19,668 bases of DNA from Christensenella sp. UBA1431 (GTDB lineage Bacteria; Bacillota; Clostridia; Christensenellales; UBA1431), in the NCBI GenBank assembly GCA_002329665.1, contig DCTV01000076.1, positions 12,764 to 32,431 on the forward strand. The letters are read 5' to 3'. Under the pieces are notes generated by a model. The model searched no databases and was not told the DNA's origin. It was given only the letters and a program-made list of their open reading frames with translations. Shown piece by piece: positions 1-7,755 of the stretch. The position numbers and the translations under genes were made by a program. Position 1 is the stretch's first letter, and each line of letters begins with the position of its first letter.

Positions 1-2
1 CG

Positions 3-200
3 GCGCGGATCGTCTCGGACCTGAAAGAGGGCGTCATAGCGCCGCGGCCTGTGCAGATAAGAAACGAAAAGCACTGCGGCCTGTGCGAGTACAGGTCCGT
101 ATGCCGGTTCGACGAGGCTTTCCCGGGGGCAAGGCCGCGCCGGGTCGCGACGATGACGAAGGACGAGTTCTTCGCGCGGCTGGCGGGAGAGGAGGGCTGA
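3..200 (+). CDS. addB: AddB C-terminal end (partial, 5' part outside window)
   Basis: The open frame from the window edge to a TGA at 198-200 encodes about 65 residues. They contain the cysteine cluster CGLCEYRSVCRF, a C-x2-C-x5-C arrangement. In the AddB subunit of the AddAB helicase-nuclease, the last three cysteines of the [4Fe-4S] cluster that staples the nuclease domain sit near the C-terminus in this pattern; the first cysteine would lie far upstream, outside the window. The stop codon is 3 bases before the addA start, and the addA Shine-Dalgarno lies inside the last addB codons, so the two are translationally coupled, as is usual for this heterodimer. The call rests on this motif plus adjacency to a clear addA. 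Confidence 0.88.
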   Translation, partial: ARIVSDLKEGVIAPRPVQIRNEKHCGLCEYRSVCRFDEAFPGARPRRVATMTKDEFFARLAGEEG

Positions 201-203
201 GCG

Positions 204-3200
204 ATGGCGAGGGAATGGTCGGACAGTCAGCGCGAGGCCGTTGAGGGTGCGCGCGGGACCAACCTGCTGCTCTCGGCGGCGGCGGGGTCGGGCAAGACGT
301 CGGTGCTGGCCGGGCGCATCGCCGCGCTCGTCAAAGAAGGCGCGGACATCTCGAACATGCTGGTGGTCACCTTCACCAACGCGGCGGTCGCCGACATGCG
401 CGAACGCATCGTCTCCGAACTCGCCGGGCTCGCAAAAAACGGCGGGGACGCGGAAAAGGAAAGGCTCTACAGGCAGTCGGCAGCCGCCGAGCGCGCGGAC
501 ATCAGCACGATCCACGCGTTCTGCCTGGGCGTGCTCCGCCGCCATTTCCAGGCCGTGGGCCTCGACCCGTCGTTTCGGACGGCGAGCGAAGCCGAGGCGG
601 GGGTGATCGCGGCCGAGGCGCTGGACGCGGTCTTTACGGAGAAATATGCCGCGCCCGACGACGGGTTCCGGCTGCTACTGGAGGCGTACGGCCGCAAGGA
701 CGACGCCGCGCTCCAAAACTGCGTGCTCGCGCTCCACCGCCAGCTTTCCGCCCTCCCCGACCGCGAGGCTTATAAAACCCTGTCTCTCGCTAAGTACGAC
801 GCCGGGGCGGTTGGCGGCCTCCCGATGGTTTGCAGGATGCTCGAGGACATAGGGGAGTGTCTTGGGATGTGCCAAAGCAGCCTGTTGGAGGCGGCGAGCA
901 TCTGCGGGGACGGATTCCCCGCGACGAGGGCGCACCTGCTGCTGGAGGCGGAAGCGGCCGGCGGGCTGATCGAGGCATCAAAAGAATCGCCGGAGGCGTT
1001 CGCCGCCGCCGCGAAGGCGTATTCCCTCCCGAGGCTGCCGCAGGAAAGGCAGGAACCGCAGGAAAGACGTGCGCGTGCGCTCGCGCTGCGCGAAGCCGCG
1101 AAGAAAAGGATCCGGGAGATACTCGACGAGCCGTGGCTTAGGGACGTCCCCGCGTCGTATGCGGACCTTCCGCTCTGCCGCGCGCAGGCGGCGGCCCTCT
1201 TCGACCTCGCGGAAGCGTTCGACGCGGTGTTTTCGGAGATGAAGCGGGCAAAGAACGTGATCGATTACGCGGACATGGAGCGGATGGCCTACCGTGCGCT
1301 GCTCGATCCCGCCATAGCCGCGGAATACCGCGCGCGTTACGACCACGTGTTCATCGACGAGTACCAGGACACCAGCTTTTTGCAGGAAGCCGTGCTCTCT
1401 TGCGTCTGCCGGGAGGACAACTTCTTCGCCGTGGGCGACGTGAAGCAGAGCATCTACCGTTTCCGGCAGGCGCAGCCCGACCTGTTCATGCGGCGTTACG
1501 GGGAGTACGGGCGGGGGCGCGGCGGCAGGCGCATCGACCTGAACAGGAACTACAGGAGCGGCAGGGCCGTGGTCGAAACGGTCAACGCCGTGTTCGGGCC
1601 GATCATGACGCGCGAGGCGGGCGGCGTGGACTACGGCGAGAACGAGCGCCTGACCGGATGGCGCGACGTCGACGGCGCCTGCGAACTCCTCGTAGTGTGC
1701 AACGCCGATCCCGCCGACCCGGCGGACCCCGTCGCCAAGGTGTCCAACGCCGAGCGCGAGGCCAGGGCAGCCGCAAACAGGCTCATCGCCCTCAAGGCGG
1801 GAGGCTCCTACCGCTGGCGCGACATGGTGGTGCTGATGCGCAGCGCGCAGACCAACGCGCAGGTGTTCGCCAAGGTGTTCGCGGAAGCGGGGATCCCCTG
1901 CTACGCCCAGGCTTCCGAGGCGCACATCGAGACGGTGGAGGTCGAACTGTTCCTCAACCTGCTGCGCCTGATCGACAACCCGCTCCAGGACCTGCCGCTC
2001 CTGAGCGTGCTGCTCGGCCCCGTGTGCGACCTGCGCTTGGAGCAGCTCCTCGATGTGCGAAAAAGCTTCCCCGGCCTGCCTTTCCACGAGGCGGCGCGAA
2101 GGTACGCGTCGGAGGAGGGCGACTATACGGCGCGGGACCTGGCCGGGTTTTTCCAAAAGCTGGAGGAATGGACGTTCAACGCGTGCGTGCATACGGTCGA
2201 CGAACTGATCGAAGACCTGCTGGACAGGACCGGTATCCTCGACGCCGTGACCGCCCTGCCCGGCGGGAACGTGCGCCGCAAGAACCTCGAGATGCTTTTG
2301 AGCCACGCGCAGGACTTCGCCGCCACCGGGGAAGGGCTGAGCGGGTTTTTAGGTTTCCTCGACCACGTGCGCGCGTCGGGCGGCAGGGGCGATTCCGCGC
2401 ACGCGCTGGGCGAGAACGACGACGTCGTGCGCATCATGACCGTGCACAGGAGCAAGGGGCTGGAGTTCCCCGTCGTGGTGCTGTCAGGCATGGGCAACAG
2501 GTTCAACGTCCGGGACAAGGCGCAGGACGTCGTCTTCCACGACAGGCTGGGGCTGGGGGTTAGGACCTTCGACCCCGTGCTGAAAACGCGCCGGGCCAAT
2601 CCGGTGCGCGCGGCCATCGCCCACGCGCAGGCCCGGGAAGCCCTCAGCGAGGAGATGCGCATCCTCTACGTCGGGATGACGCGCGCAAAGGACGTTCTCA
2701 TCATGACGGGCACCGCCACAGGCCTCGAAAACCGCCTGACGGCGCTGGCGAACCCCGGCGACGCCGCCGTTTTCGGCGCCGTATGCCCGCTCGATTTCGT
2801 GTGCTGCGCCCTGCAGCGCCGGGGCGCGCTCGGAGATTTTGCTCTTCGGCCCGGCGAGACGCTGTCCATGACCGTCGGGCGCACGTCGCTCACGGTCAGG
2901 GCGGTGCAACCTGCGCCGGCATCGCCCGCGGACGAGGCCGGCCCGGCCGGGTGGCGGCAGGCGCTTACGGAGCCCGTCCGCCCGGACGTCCTCGAACGCG
3001 TCCGGGCGTCGATGGAGTTTTACCGCCTCGACCCGCCCGCGCGCGTCCCCGCCAAGCTCCCGGTGAGCAGGCTGCATCCCGTGGCGCCGAAGGCGCCCGC
3101 CGCCCGGCCGGTACGGGGCGCCGCGCCGACGCGGGCGGCCGAGGAAGGAACGGCCATGCACGTCGTGATGCAGCACGTCAACCTGCGGGCCGTGCGCGGT

Positions 3201-3644
3201 GAGGAGAGCGTTCTGCACCAGATCGAGGGCATGGTGGCGCTTGGGCTCCTGAGCGAAGAACAGGCCGGAATGGTGGACGCGGGCGCGGTGGCCGCTTTCG
3301 CTTCGGGGGAGCTGGGGACGCGCATGAAACGGGCCGCTACGTTGCGGCGCGAATGGCCGTTCACGCTGCGAATCGGCGCAAAAGAAGCGATCGACGGCGC
3401 GCCGCCCGGCGAGACCGTGCTGGTGCAGGGCGTGATGGACGCCTGTTTCGAGGAGGACGGCGCGTGGGTGCTGGTCGACTTCAAGACGGACCGCGTGGCC
3501 GGGGAGCCGCTTGAACTCGCGGCGAAAAGGCACGCCGGCCAGCTCGGTTTCTATGCGCACGCGCTCAAAACGCTCACGGATATGCCGGTGAAGGAGCAGT
3601 GGGTGTACCTGTTCCGCGCCAACCGGGGCGTGCGCATCGGATAA
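204..3644 (+). CDS. addA: ATP-dependent helicase/nuclease subunit AddA
   Basis: This is a 1146-residue UvrD-like (superfamily 1A) helicase fused to a RecB-type nuclease. With AddB it resects DNA double-strand ends before RecA loading. Visible motifs are a Q-motif glutamine (Q9), Walker A AAAGSGKT (residues 25-32), TFTNAA (motif Ia), Walker B DEYQDT (385-390), GDVKQSIYRFRQA (motif III), TVHRSKGLEFP (motif V) and LYVGMTRAK (motif VI). The C-terminal nuclease shows H986 (GTAMH), D1079 (GVMDA) and D1092-K1094 (VDFKTD), the catalytic set of the PD-(D/E)xK fold, followed by GQLGFYAHAL. Length is slightly below the B. subtilis protein (about 1230). The ATG at 204 is preceded by GGAGAGGAGG at 185-194 and follows addB by 3 bases. 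No intrinsic terminator is evident after the stop. Confidence 0.97.
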   Translation: MAREWSDSQREAVEGARGTNLLLSAAAGSGKTSVLAGRIAALVKEGADISNMLVVTFTNAAVADMRERIVSELAGLAKNGGDAEKERLYRQSAAAERADISTIHAFCLGVLRRHFQAVGLDPSFRTASEAEAGVIAAEALDAVFTEKYAAPDDGFRLLLEAYGRKDDAALQNCVLALHRQLSALPDREAYKTLSLAKYDAGAVGGLPMVCRMLEDIGECLGMCQSSLLEAASICGDGFPATRAHLLLEAEAAGGLIEASKESPEAFAAAAKAYSLPRLPQERQEPQERRARALALREAAKKRIREILDEPWLRDVPASYADLPLCRAQAAALFDLAEAFDAVFSEMKRAKNVIDYADMERMAYRALLDPAIAAEYRARYDHVFIDEYQDTSFLQEAVLSCVCREDNFFAVGDVKQSIYRFRQAQPDLFMRRYGEYGRGRGGRRIDLNRNYRSGRAVVETVNAVFGPIMTREAGGVDYGENERLTGWRDVDGACELLVVCNADPADPADPVAKVSNAEREARAAANRLIALKAGGSYRWRDMVVLMRSAQTNAQVFAKVFAEAGIPCYAQASEAHIETVEVELFLNLLRLIDNPLQDLPLLSVLLGPVCDLRLEQLLDVRKSFPGLPFHEAARRYASEEGDYTARDLAGFFQKLEEWTFNACVHTVDELIEDLLDRTGILDAVTALPGGNVRRKNLEMLLSHAQDFAATGEGLSGFLGFLDHVRASGGRGDSAHALGENDDVVRIMTVHRSKGLEFPVVVLSGMGNRFNVRDKAQDVVFHDRLGLGVRTFDPVLKTRRANPVRAAIAHAQAREALSEEMRILYVGMTRAKDVLIMTGTATGLENRLTALANPGDAAVFGAVCPLDFVCCALQRRGALGDFALRPGETLSMTVGRTSLTVRAVQPAPASPADEAGPAGWRQALTEPVRPDVLERVRASMEFYRLDPPARVPAKLPVSRLHPVAPKAPAARPVRGAAPTRAAEEGTAMHVVMQHVNLRAVRGEESVLHQIEGMVALGLLSEEQAGMVDAGAVAAFASGELGTRMKRAATLRREWPFTLRIGAKEAIDGAPPGETVLVQGVMDACFEEDGAWVLVDFKTDRVAGEPLELAAKRHAGQLGFYAHALKTLTDMPVKEQWVYLFRANRGVRIG

Positions 3645-3726
3645 CGGGGAAAATGGATGTTTGGCGCGCCCGTTTTCTGCGTATTAATCATACGTCGGAC
3701 AGAAAAAATATTTTAGGAAGTTGGCC

Positions 3727-5115
3727 ATGAAAAGAACACTCGCCCTGATCCTCGCGCTGTGCCTCGTCCTGTTAACGGCAGGCTGCGAAAGACCGTCGGC
3801 ACCGGAAAAAAAGCCGACCGTCCCGCCCGCGCAGAGCCGGTCCGACGAGTACAGGCTCGTCACTTCCGGCTGCGTGCTGCCCAAAATGGCGGCGTGCGTC
3901 GTTCTCGTCGATTTCGCGGACATCGCGTGTTCAACCGAAGAAGCACAGTGGGCCGACAGGTTCTTCGGGCACAGGGACAGCCTGAGGGCGTTTTATCTGT
4001 CCGCTTCGAAAAAACGGCTCGACATCGTGCCCGCCGCGGAAACTTGCGGGAAAAACGACGGCGTGGTGCGCGTCACGCTCGCGGAAAACCATCCGTCCGG
4101 CGTGCACCTCGACGACGACGACTTCACGCACAGCCTGGTGAACCGGGCCCTGCGAAAGGCCGACCCGTATCTCGATTTTTCCGCATACGACCGGAACGGA
4201 GACGGGGCGCTCTGGTCGACGGAGTTCACGCCTTTCGTCGTCCTTGCCGGGTACGAGCAGGATTTCGAAGAGTACGCAAACGACCCTTCGGTGGGCGCGC
4301 ACATGCATTTCACCGACGATGACGGTTCCTCGCTGGTCCTCGACGGCGTCTCGAACGACGTCTATATCATGATCGGCGAACTCGTCTACGACTACGTGAA
4401 AAAGGAGAATATGCTCAACACCGTGGAGATCATCGCGCACGAGACCGGGCACGCGCTGGGCCTGCCCGACCTGTACGACACCGACGACAGCAGCCTGGGC
4501 GTGGGCATCCATTCGACGATGGGGGGCTGCATCTACAAGGACCGCAGCGGGAAGATGAACGAGAATCCCGTGGAACTCGATTCCTGGTCCAAGCTGTTCC
4601 TGGGGTTCTTAAAGCCGCAGGTGGTGACCAAGGCCGGGGAATACATCCTCTACGACGACTATACGGGCCTTGGGAACATCCTGCTCATCCCCACGCAGGA
4701 CCCCGACGAGTTCTTCCTGCTGGAGAACAGGCAGCTCGTGCATTATGACGCGGTACTTTCAGACTACATGGGCCGCGGCGGCATATCGATATGGCACGTA
4801 AACAGCCGGCACATCGACCCGAACGTCTATAACGTGGACGGGTTCGTGAACGTCAGCGCGGTCAACGATAACGAAGCCAGAAAAGGCGTGGACCTCGAGG
4901 AGGCCAACGAAGCGGTGCTGGGCTACGCGCAGCTGGACCGGCATGAGGAAGAATACTTTAACGACTACGACCATTACTTCTCGGCAGCGGGAAACGACAC
5001 CTTCGGCCCCAATACCCAGCCTTCGTCGGCGCTGACGGACGGCAGGGCGACGGGCATCACCGTTCGCGTGCTCTCCGACGGCCTCGCGTCGAAGGTCGAG
5101 ATCGATTTTGAGTAG
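3727..5115 (+). CDS. Lipoprotein M6-family zinc metalloprotease
   Basis: This is a predicted 462-residue surface-anchored protease. The N-terminus (MKRTLALILALCLVLLTAGC) is a type II signal peptide with lipobox TAGC, so C20 should be lipidated and the protein tethered outside the membrane. The zinc site is HETGHALGLPD (H238, E239, H242), fitting the HExxHxxGxxD pattern of M6 (immune inhibitor A-like) peptidases. Later segments such as LLENRQ, GGISIWHVN and VDLEEANEA match the conserved core that follows the zinc site in M6 enzymes. Residues 155-166 (DRNGDGALWSTE) look like an EF-hand/dockerin-type calcium loop. I chose ATG 3727 over an in-frame TTG at 3721 because AGGAAG (3715-3720) is correctly spaced only for the ATG. 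Substrate unknown. It lies 82 bases after addA with no convincing promoter or terminator between. Confidence 0.88.
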   Translation: MKRTLALILALCLVLLTAGCERPSAPEKKPTVPPAQSRSDEYRLVTSGCVLPKMAACVVLVDFADIACSTEEAQWADRFFGHRDSLRAFYLSASKKRLDIVPAAETCGKNDGVVRVTLAENHPSGVHLDDDDFTHSLVNRALRKADPYLDFSAYDRNGDGALWSTEFTPFVVLAGYEQDFEEYANDPSVGAHMHFTDDDGSSLVLDGVSNDVYIMIGELVYDYVKKENMLNTVEIIAHETGHALGLPDLYDTDDSSLGVGIHSTMGGCIYKDRSGKMNENPVELDSWSKLFLGFLKPQVVTKAGEYILYDDYTGLGNILLIPTQDPDEFFLLENRQLVHYDAVLSDYMGRGGISIWHVNSRHIDPNVYNVDGFVNVSAVNDNEARKGVDLEEANEAVLGYAQLDRHEEEYFNDYDHYFSAAGNDTFGPNTQPSSALTDGRATGITVRVLSDGLASKVEIDFE

Positions 5116-5155
5116 CGCCCTATTATGATGGAAAGTTCTCTAAATAGAAAAGCAC

Positions 5156-5175
5156 GAGAGGGCGACAGCCCTCTC
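5156..5175 (-). terminator. Hairpin, possible terminator of the DUF4177 gene
   Basis: This is a perfect 8-bp stem (GAGAGGGC / GCCCTCTC) with a 4-base loop. On the minus strand it is followed by GTGCTTTTCTATTT, a weak U-rich tail, which suits termination of the leftward gene ending at 5252. On the plus strand no T-run follows, so it is unlikely to terminate the M6 protease gene. Confidence 0.45.
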
Positions 5176-5251
5176 CCGTATCCAAGCCCTTCCGCGCCGG
5201 TATCGTCTTTGTGTGTTCCGATATACGGACAATAGTTTGCTTGCTGAGGGC

Positions 5252-5449
5252 TTATCGTATTTTACGTTTGAATATCGAGATGATCCACCTCGTGCTGCCG
5301 TAGCTTTGAGCGGCGGCAACGGTGCTTACCAATTCCCAGCCCTGCAATCCATATTCATTCAATTCATTTTGAAATGTGCCACGAATAACCTTCCCACCCA
5401 ACACTCCTTTGGCGTCTGTAAACAGTGTTCTGTATTCATACTTCTCCAT
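5252..5449 (-). CDS. DUF4177 domain-containing small protein
   Basis: This 65-residue protein has the layout of the DUF4177 family: a start MEKYEYRTLF, a central NELNEYGLQGWELVS and an end TRWIISIFKRK. These small, probably soluble beta-rich proteins have no established function. The NEYGxxGWELV motif is the family hallmark and is what I rely on. The start ATG at 5447-5449 has a G-rich stretch (GGGGGTG) about 5 bases upstream. The gene is more AT-rich than its neighbours and stands alone in a 548-base gap between the M6 protease and the short AlaRS, on the opposite strand to the protease, which suggests a recently acquired or mobile cassette. The rightward open frame over the same bases is its shadow. 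Confidence 0.8.
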   Translation of the reverse strand: MEKYEYRTLFTDAKGVLGGKVIRGTFQNELNEYGLQGWELVSTVAAAQSYGSTRWIISIFKRKIR

Positions 5450-5663
5450 AATGACACCCCCGCAGAATCATCCGATTTTGCTTAGTGAAAAACCTGTATT
5501 TCAGTAAGCCCTAAACGAACTTCCATTTGTCTCTTGCAAGCACATCAAAATGAAAGGTGTTCTGCAATAATTCCCAGTGACGGCACATCCTTGCGGGCGC
5601 CTTTAATCATTTCAGGGCGGTTGCCTGTCTGATGAAGCCGGGGCGAACCAACTCTCGCGCCCG
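5450..5663. other. AT-richer gap with possible gene remnant
   Basis: No complete gene is seen in these 214 bases between the DUF4177 gene and the 3' end of the AlaRS gene. Composition is visibly more AT-rich than the flanks, especially 5450-5600. On the minus strand, one frame across roughly 5545-5640 reads ...RPEMIKGARKDVPSLGIIAEHLSF then a stop, and an overlapping frame reads MCRHWELLQNTFHFDVLARD. Both look protein-like but are short and have no start with a ribosome-binding site, so this may be debris of a decayed gene. I could not assign it to a family. No clear intrinsic terminator for the AlaRS gene is visible here. Confidence 0.3.
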
Positions 5664-7442
5664 CTATTCCAATACCGCGCGGATGCGGCGCACGCCCGCA
5701 GAGGAACTTTCTTCCTTCTTGATCCTGAACCTCCCGAGTTCGCCTGTGCGTTCCACATGCGGCCCGCCGCAGATTTCCCGAGACAAGTCGCCGACCGAGT
5801 ACACCTTGACGACGTTGTCGTAACGCGCGTCGAAAACGCCCGTCGCCCCGCTGGCGCGCGCCTCTTCCACCGGCATCTCCTCGCAGTTGACCTCATGGTC
5901 GGCCCCGATGGCCTCGTTGACCAGCGCCTCCACCTTTGACAGCTCCTCCTTCGTCAGCTTCCTGGGGAAGGAAAAGTCGAAGCGCAGGCGTTCGGCGGTG
6001 ATGTTGCTCCCCTTCTGGGAGACCTCGTCGCCCAGTACCCGGCGAAGCGAGGCGAGCAGGAGATGCGTGGCCGTGTGCAGGCGCGTGGTCATTTCGGAGG
6101 CGTCCGCGAGCCCGCCCTTGAAGCGCTGGGACGCGCCGGTCTGCGAAACCTGCCGGTGCTTTTCGAAGCTCTCGTCGAAACCGGACCTGTCCACCGTAAG
6201 GTTGCGTTCGGCCGCGAGCTCGACGGTCAGTTCGATGGGGAAGCCGTAGGTGTCGTAGAGCCGGAAGGCGTCGGGGCCTTCTATCACGCTGCCGCGGAGG
6301 CGCGAGACGAGCTTGTCGAATTCCCTGAGCCCGTGCGTGATCGTGTTCGCGAACCGGTCCTCCTCGAGGGTCAGCTCCCGCATGACGGCCTCGCGGTTCT
6401 CATTTAGCTCCGGATAAACGCCGCCGTACTGGTCCACGACCGCGGCGGCCACGTGGATGAGCCCGCCTTTTTCGATACCCAGCTGCATGCCGAAGCGGAC
6501 GGAGCGCCGTATCAGGCGCCGGAGTACGTAGCCCTGGTCGACGTTTGAAGGGGTGACGCCGCGCTGGTCGCCCAGTATGAACGTCGCGCAGCGGATGTGG
6601 TCGGCGACGATGCGCATCGCGCGCGTCGTGCCTTCGTCCTGCCCGTAGCGTTTCGCGCAGAGTTCGCCGATCACGCGCATGATCCCGGTGAAGACGTCGG
6701 TCTCGTATACGGAGGCCTTCCCCTGCAGGATGCAGGCCGTGCGGTCGAGGCCCATGCCGGTGTCCACGTTTTTCTGCCGCAGCATCTCGTACTTCCCGTC
6801 CGCGGTCTTGTTGTATTCCATGAACACGTCGTTCCAGATCTCGAGGTACTTCCCGCAGCCGCAGGCCGGGTTGCACCGCGGGGAACAGGGGGGCTTGCCG
6901 GTGTCGATGAACATTTCGGTATCCGGCCCGCACGGGCCCGTCCGGCCGGCGGGGCCCCACCAGTTGTACTTTTTCGGGAGGTAGAAGATGTGGTCATCCC
7001 TTACGCCCATCGCCTTCCAGTGCCCCGCGGACTCCTCGTCGCGCGGGGCGTCGGCGTCGCCCTCGAACACGGTGAAGAAGAGCTTTTCCGAGTCGAGTCC
7101 GAGCCATTTGGGCGAGGTGAGGAACTCGTAGCTCCAGGCGATGGCCTCTTTCTTGAAATAGTCGCCCAGCGACCAATTCCCGAGCATCTCGAAGAACGTG
7201 CAGTGCGACGCGTCGCCCACCGAATCGATGTCGCCGGTGCGCACGCATTTCTGCACGTCGGCCAGGCGTTTGCCCTCCGGATGGGACTGCCCCATCAGGT
7301 AGGGGACCAGCGGGTGCATCCCCGCCGTGGTGAAGAGCACGGTCGGGTCGTTTTCGGGGATGAGCGAGGCGCTCGGGATGATGGCGTGCCCGCGCTCCCT
7401 GAAAAAGGTCAGGTACATATCTCGAAGTTCGTCTGCTCTCAT
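5664..7442 (-). CDS. alaS: Short alanyl-tRNA synthetase (catalytic + editing domains, no C-Ala)
   Basis: This 592-residue class II synthetase attaches alanine to tRNA-Ala. The catalytic core shows SLIPENDPTVLFTTAGM (about 26-42), FFEMLGNWSLGDYFKKEAI (83-101), EIWNDVFMEYN (201-211) and GMGLDRTACILQG (229-241). The tRNA-recognition region has GYVLRRLIRR (304-313). The editing (SAD) domain carries its zinc ligands H456, H460, C558 and H562 (HTATH and CGGPH). The protein ends right after GVRRIRAV, whereas most bacterial AlaRS continue about 280 residues more through a coiled linker and the C-Ala domain. A cluster C186-x3-C190-x3-C194-x-C196, absent from the E. coli-type enzyme, may bind metal. 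ATG 7440-7442 is chosen because AAGGAGA sits about 7 bases upstream; an in-frame extension to 7526 has no such site. It could be the only AlaRS or a second copy. Confidence 0.92.
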   Translation of the reverse strand: MRADELRDMYLTFFRERGHAIIPSASLIPENDPTVLFTTAGMHPLVPYLMGQSHPEGKRLADVQKCVRTGDIDSVGDASHCTFFEMLGNWSLGDYFKKEAIAWSYEFLTSPKWLGLDSEKLFFTVFEGDADAPRDEESAGHWKAMGVRDDHIFYLPKKYNWWGPAGRTGPCGPDTEMFIDTGKPPCSPRCNPACGCGKYLEIWNDVFMEYNKTADGKYEMLRQKNVDTGMGLDRTACILQGKASVYETDVFTGIMRVIGELCAKRYGQDEGTTRAMRIVADHIRCATFILGDQRGVTPSNVDQGYVLRRLIRRSVRFGMQLGIEKGGLIHVAAAVVDQYGGVYPELNENREAVMRELTLEEDRFANTITHGLREFDKLVSRLRGSVIEGPDAFRLYDTYGFPIELTVELAAERNLTVDRSGFDESFEKHRQVSQTGASQRFKGGLADASEMTTRLHTATHLLLASLRRVLGDEVSQKGSNITAERLRFDFSFPRKLTKEELSKVEALVNEAIGADHEVNCEEMPVEEARASGATGVFDARYDNVVKVYSVGDLSREICGGPHVERTGELGRFRIKKEESSSAGVRRIRAVLE

Positions 7443-7532
7443 GCAAAATCTCCTTACAGCGTAAAATGAAAACCCCCGTGGCACACGCAAAGGCCTGCCT
7501 GTGTCCGGCGGGTGATAAATTCGCACGTATTA

Positions 7533-7563
7533 ATAATAAAGCATACAAACGGGCGGTTGTCAA
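7533..7563 (-). promoter_or_regulatory. Sigma-A-like promoter for the short alaS
   Basis: On the minus strand, a perfect -35 TTGACA (plus-strand TGTCAA at 7558-7563) is followed by an AT-rich -10 region. TTTATT (7535-7540) sits at 17-bp spacing, or TATTAT (7533-7538) at 19 bp. Transcription would start near 7527, giving a leader of roughly 85 nt before the ATG at 7442. That is too short for a T-box, and no T-box motif is seen. Confidence 0.7.
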
Positions 7564-7570
7564 CGTCGGA

Positions 7571-7745
7571 GCAAACTCCGCTCCGCTCAATCCTCTTTGC
7601 GCTTCGCGCACCGGGTATTCTGAGTGGAGCACAACGGGAGAAGCCCCGCCGGACGATTTCCCGCGAAATCTTGCCCGGGAAATCCACGCAAAGCGAAGCT
7701 TTGCGTGGAAAAGGAGGAGCAAAGGCTCGCGGGTGCGGAGTTTGC
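7571..7745. repeat. Hairpin-dense segment bounded by imperfect inverted repeats
   Basis: This non-coding segment between the dipeptidase stop and the alaS promoter is bounded by an 11-bp perfect inverted repeat: GCAAACTCCGC at 7571-7581 and its complement at 7735-7745, with similarity continuing imperfectly inward. Inside are a 5-bp hairpin at 7598-7610, a 9-bp stem at 7655-7663/7676-7684, and a 12-bp stem with a 3-base loop at 7683-7709. The last two overlap by two bases and could be alternative folds. The arrangement resembles a small MITE or REP-like element. Part of it could also serve as the terminator of the leftward dipeptidase gene. Confidence 0.45.
7683..7709 (-). terminator. Strong hairpin downstream of the dipeptidase gene
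   Basis: The stem is 12 bp (TCCACGCAAAGC / GCTTTGCGTGGA) closed by a 3-base loop, 47 bases after the dipeptidase stop. In the minus-strand transcript it is followed only by UUU then CCCGGGC, so the U-tract is poor. I call it a possible terminator or 3'-end-stabilising hairpin rather than a certain one. Confidence 0.4.
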
Positions 7746-7755
7746 GCAGGCGGGG

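Noticed and set aside
978..2306. 442-codon open frame on the minus strand inside addA
   Set aside because: It is fully antisense to addA, whose helicase motifs are intact. The translation is rich in R, H, V and G with no family-like pattern, a usual shadow in GC-rich DNA.
5213..5485. 90-codon rightward frame over the DUF4177 gene
   Set aside because: The opposite strand encodes a recognisable DUF4177 protein. This frame has no ribosome-binding site and no family resemblance.
7443..7532. T-box riboswitch ahead of alaS
   Set aside because: The predicted leader is only about 85 nt, with no specifier-loop hairpin, no T-box sequence and no terminator/antiterminator pair.
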